From contig PWGR01000077.1 of the NCBI GenBank assembly GCA_003554565.1, forward strand, positions 1-5,744: a DNA stretch of 5,744 bases, read 5' to 3'. The position numbers and the translations under genes are program-made. Below the pieces are notes generated by a model. That model made no database searches. It was not told the origin of the DNA and was given only the letters and a program-made list of their open reading frames with translations. This stretch comes from Clostridia bacterium. Lineage in GTDB: Bacteria; Bacillota; Sulfobacillia; SLMV01. This document shows, piece after piece, positions 4,686-5,744 of this stretch (the first letter of the stretch is position 1; the number at the start of each line of letters is the position of its first letter).

Positions 4686-5744
4686 GCCGTCCCCTCTCCG
4701 TTTCCTTCCGCCGCCACATCGCTCACATCCGCCTCGTCCCTGCCCTGCAGCCTGACTGATACCAGTTCAGACACTCCCGGTTCGGACATGGTAACCCCGT
4801 GCATGGCATCAGCAGCTTCCATGGTTCTCTTCTGATGGGTTATCAACAGATACTGCGCCTCGTCCCGCCATCGCCGGACATAGCGCGCAAATTTTCCGGT
4901 GTTAGCGTCGTCCAGGGCAGCATCGATTTCATCGAAAACGCATATTGGCGCGGGCCGCATATTCAGCAGAGCGAAGAGGAAGGCGATCCCGGCCAGAGCC
5001 CTCTCGCCTCCTGACAGAAGGCTCAGCCTGGTCAGCTTCTTGCCCGGAGGCTGCACCCGCACCTCAACCTGCCCATCCCACACCGAATCTCCTTTCAAGC
5101 GCAGCTCCGCATGTCCCCCCTCAAATAGGTCGGAAAAGGACCGGTGAAAGGCGTCAGAAGTTGCCCGCAGGCTCTCCTTGAAGCGCACATCCAGCTCATC
5201 CCGGGTTCCGTGCAGCACCTCGCGCAGTGCCTCCAGCGCCCCGGCCATATCGTCCCGGTGCTTCCGCATGTGCCGCCACCGGCGTGATTCGCGGCGGTAC
5301 TCACCAATGGACAGTGGGTTAACCGGCTCCAGCTCGCGTCGCCTGGCCTCCATTTTCGATAGAGACCTTCGCATTTCCCCGAGCTTCCGTTCAACTGGCG
5401 ATCCAGGCGACAGGTCGACCTTTTCAGGCTCGACACCCGCCTCGCGTACTTCGCGCTCCACCTGTTCATAGCGCGTCTGGGCGCGGGCAAGCCTGACCTC
5501 TACTCGGTTCGCATCCCGCTCCAGGCGCTCGCGCTCTTCTCGCAGCCGGCGCAGTTCATCCCGCAGCTGTTCAGCTGCTTCGGTGAGGGTGTCCTCGCGC
5601 CCCCCGCACCGACGCAACCTGTCCTCGGTACGTGAAATGGCCCCGTCCAGAGCGCCCTCCCTCTCCCGCAGCGCATCCTGCTGTTCTGCCGTGCAGGCCA
5701 GGTCCTCCTCGTAGGCATTCAGCGATTTCTGCCAGTGTCGCAGC
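4682..5744 (-). CDS. smc: Chromosome segregation protein SMC, C-terminal part (cut by window edge)
   Basis: SMC is the condensin ATPase that organises and helps segregate the chromosome with ScpA and ScpB. About 353 C-terminal residues are visible, and the frame stays open to the right edge, so the start lies outside. In order: the end of the returning coiled coil, rich in Glu, Arg and Leu (to about residue 130), the EPVNPLSIGEY segment (about 139-149) that marks the coil's entry to the head, then the ATPase half. This has signature motif LSGGERALAG (243-252), Walker B ICVFDEIDAALDDAN (267-281) and the switch histidine LLITHQKRTMEAAD (299-312), ending in GVTMSEPGVSELVSVRL. A 20-residue Asp/Glu/Gly-rich tail follows. 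The N-terminal Walker A and hinge are off-window. The stop overlaps ftsY. Confidence 0.97.
   Translation of the reverse strand, partial: LRHWQKSLNAYEEDLACTAEQQDALREREGALDGAISRTEDRLRRCGGREDTLTEAAEQLRDELRRLREERERLERDANRVEVRLARAQTRYEQVEREVREAGVEPEKVDLSPGSPVERKLGEMRRSLSKMEARRRELEPVNPLSIGEYRRESRRWRHMRKHRDDMAGALEALREVLHGTRDELDVRFKESLRATSDAFHRSFSDLFEGGHAELRLKGDSVWDGQVEVRVQPPGKKLTRLSLLSGGERALAGIAFLFALLNMRPAPICVFDEIDAALDDANTGKFARYVRRWRDEAQYLLITHQKRTMEAADAMHGVTMSEPGVSELVSVRLQGRDEADVSDVAAEGNGEGTA

Noticed and set aside
1..5744. A defence, mobile or biosynthetic system in the window.
   Set aside because: There are no transposase, integrase, nuclease or CRISPR features; all but two genes are housekeeping genes in conserved order.

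Overview
The window (GC in the mid-to-high fifties by eye) looks like a chromosomal housekeeping locus of a Bacillota (Firmicutes)-type bacterium. The evidence is synteny: on the minus strand, reading right to left, it carries smc (3' part), ftsY, ylxM, ffh, rpsP and khpA. This is the classic SMC/SRP/ribosomal-protein cluster of Bacillus and Clostridia, and YlxM is essentially restricted to Gram-positive-type lineages. The genus cannot be fixed from this sequence.

Layout from right to left. The C-terminal head half of SMC (4682 to the right edge) overlaps ftsY by ATGA. FtsY (3765-4685) is followed 51 nt later by an unrecognised small polytopic membrane protein (3243-3713, TTG start). Converging on it from the other strand is a cysteine-rich DUF2284-type metal-binding protein (2684-3202, +). 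The two genes end on either side of a GC-rich hairpin. These two genes split the canonical ftsY-ylxM junction. A divergent promoter region (about 2519-2683) then drives DUF2284 rightward and ylxM-ffh-rpsP-khpA leftward. The leftward promoter is TTGACG-N18-TAAAAT, and its short leader holds a perfect 8-bp inverted repeat directly abutting the ylxM Shine-Dalgarno sequence. Left of khpA, about 97 nt are left with no recognisable gene. A GGAG motif at the edge suggests the next gene (rimM by synteny) starts just outside.

How the genes work together: Ffh (with 4.5S RNA, not in this window) and FtsY are the two SRP GTPases that target nascent membrane proteins. YlxM is the small helix-turn-helix partner encoded with them. 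S16 and KhpA belong to ribosome assembly and RNA binding. SMC acts in chromosome condensation.

I see no transposon, CRISPR array, tRNA or rRNA, and no new multi-gene system. The points worth a second look are the leader inverted repeat, the matching -10/start elements of the two divergent promoters, the run of non-AUG starts in the operon, and the inserted DUF2284/membrane gene pair.
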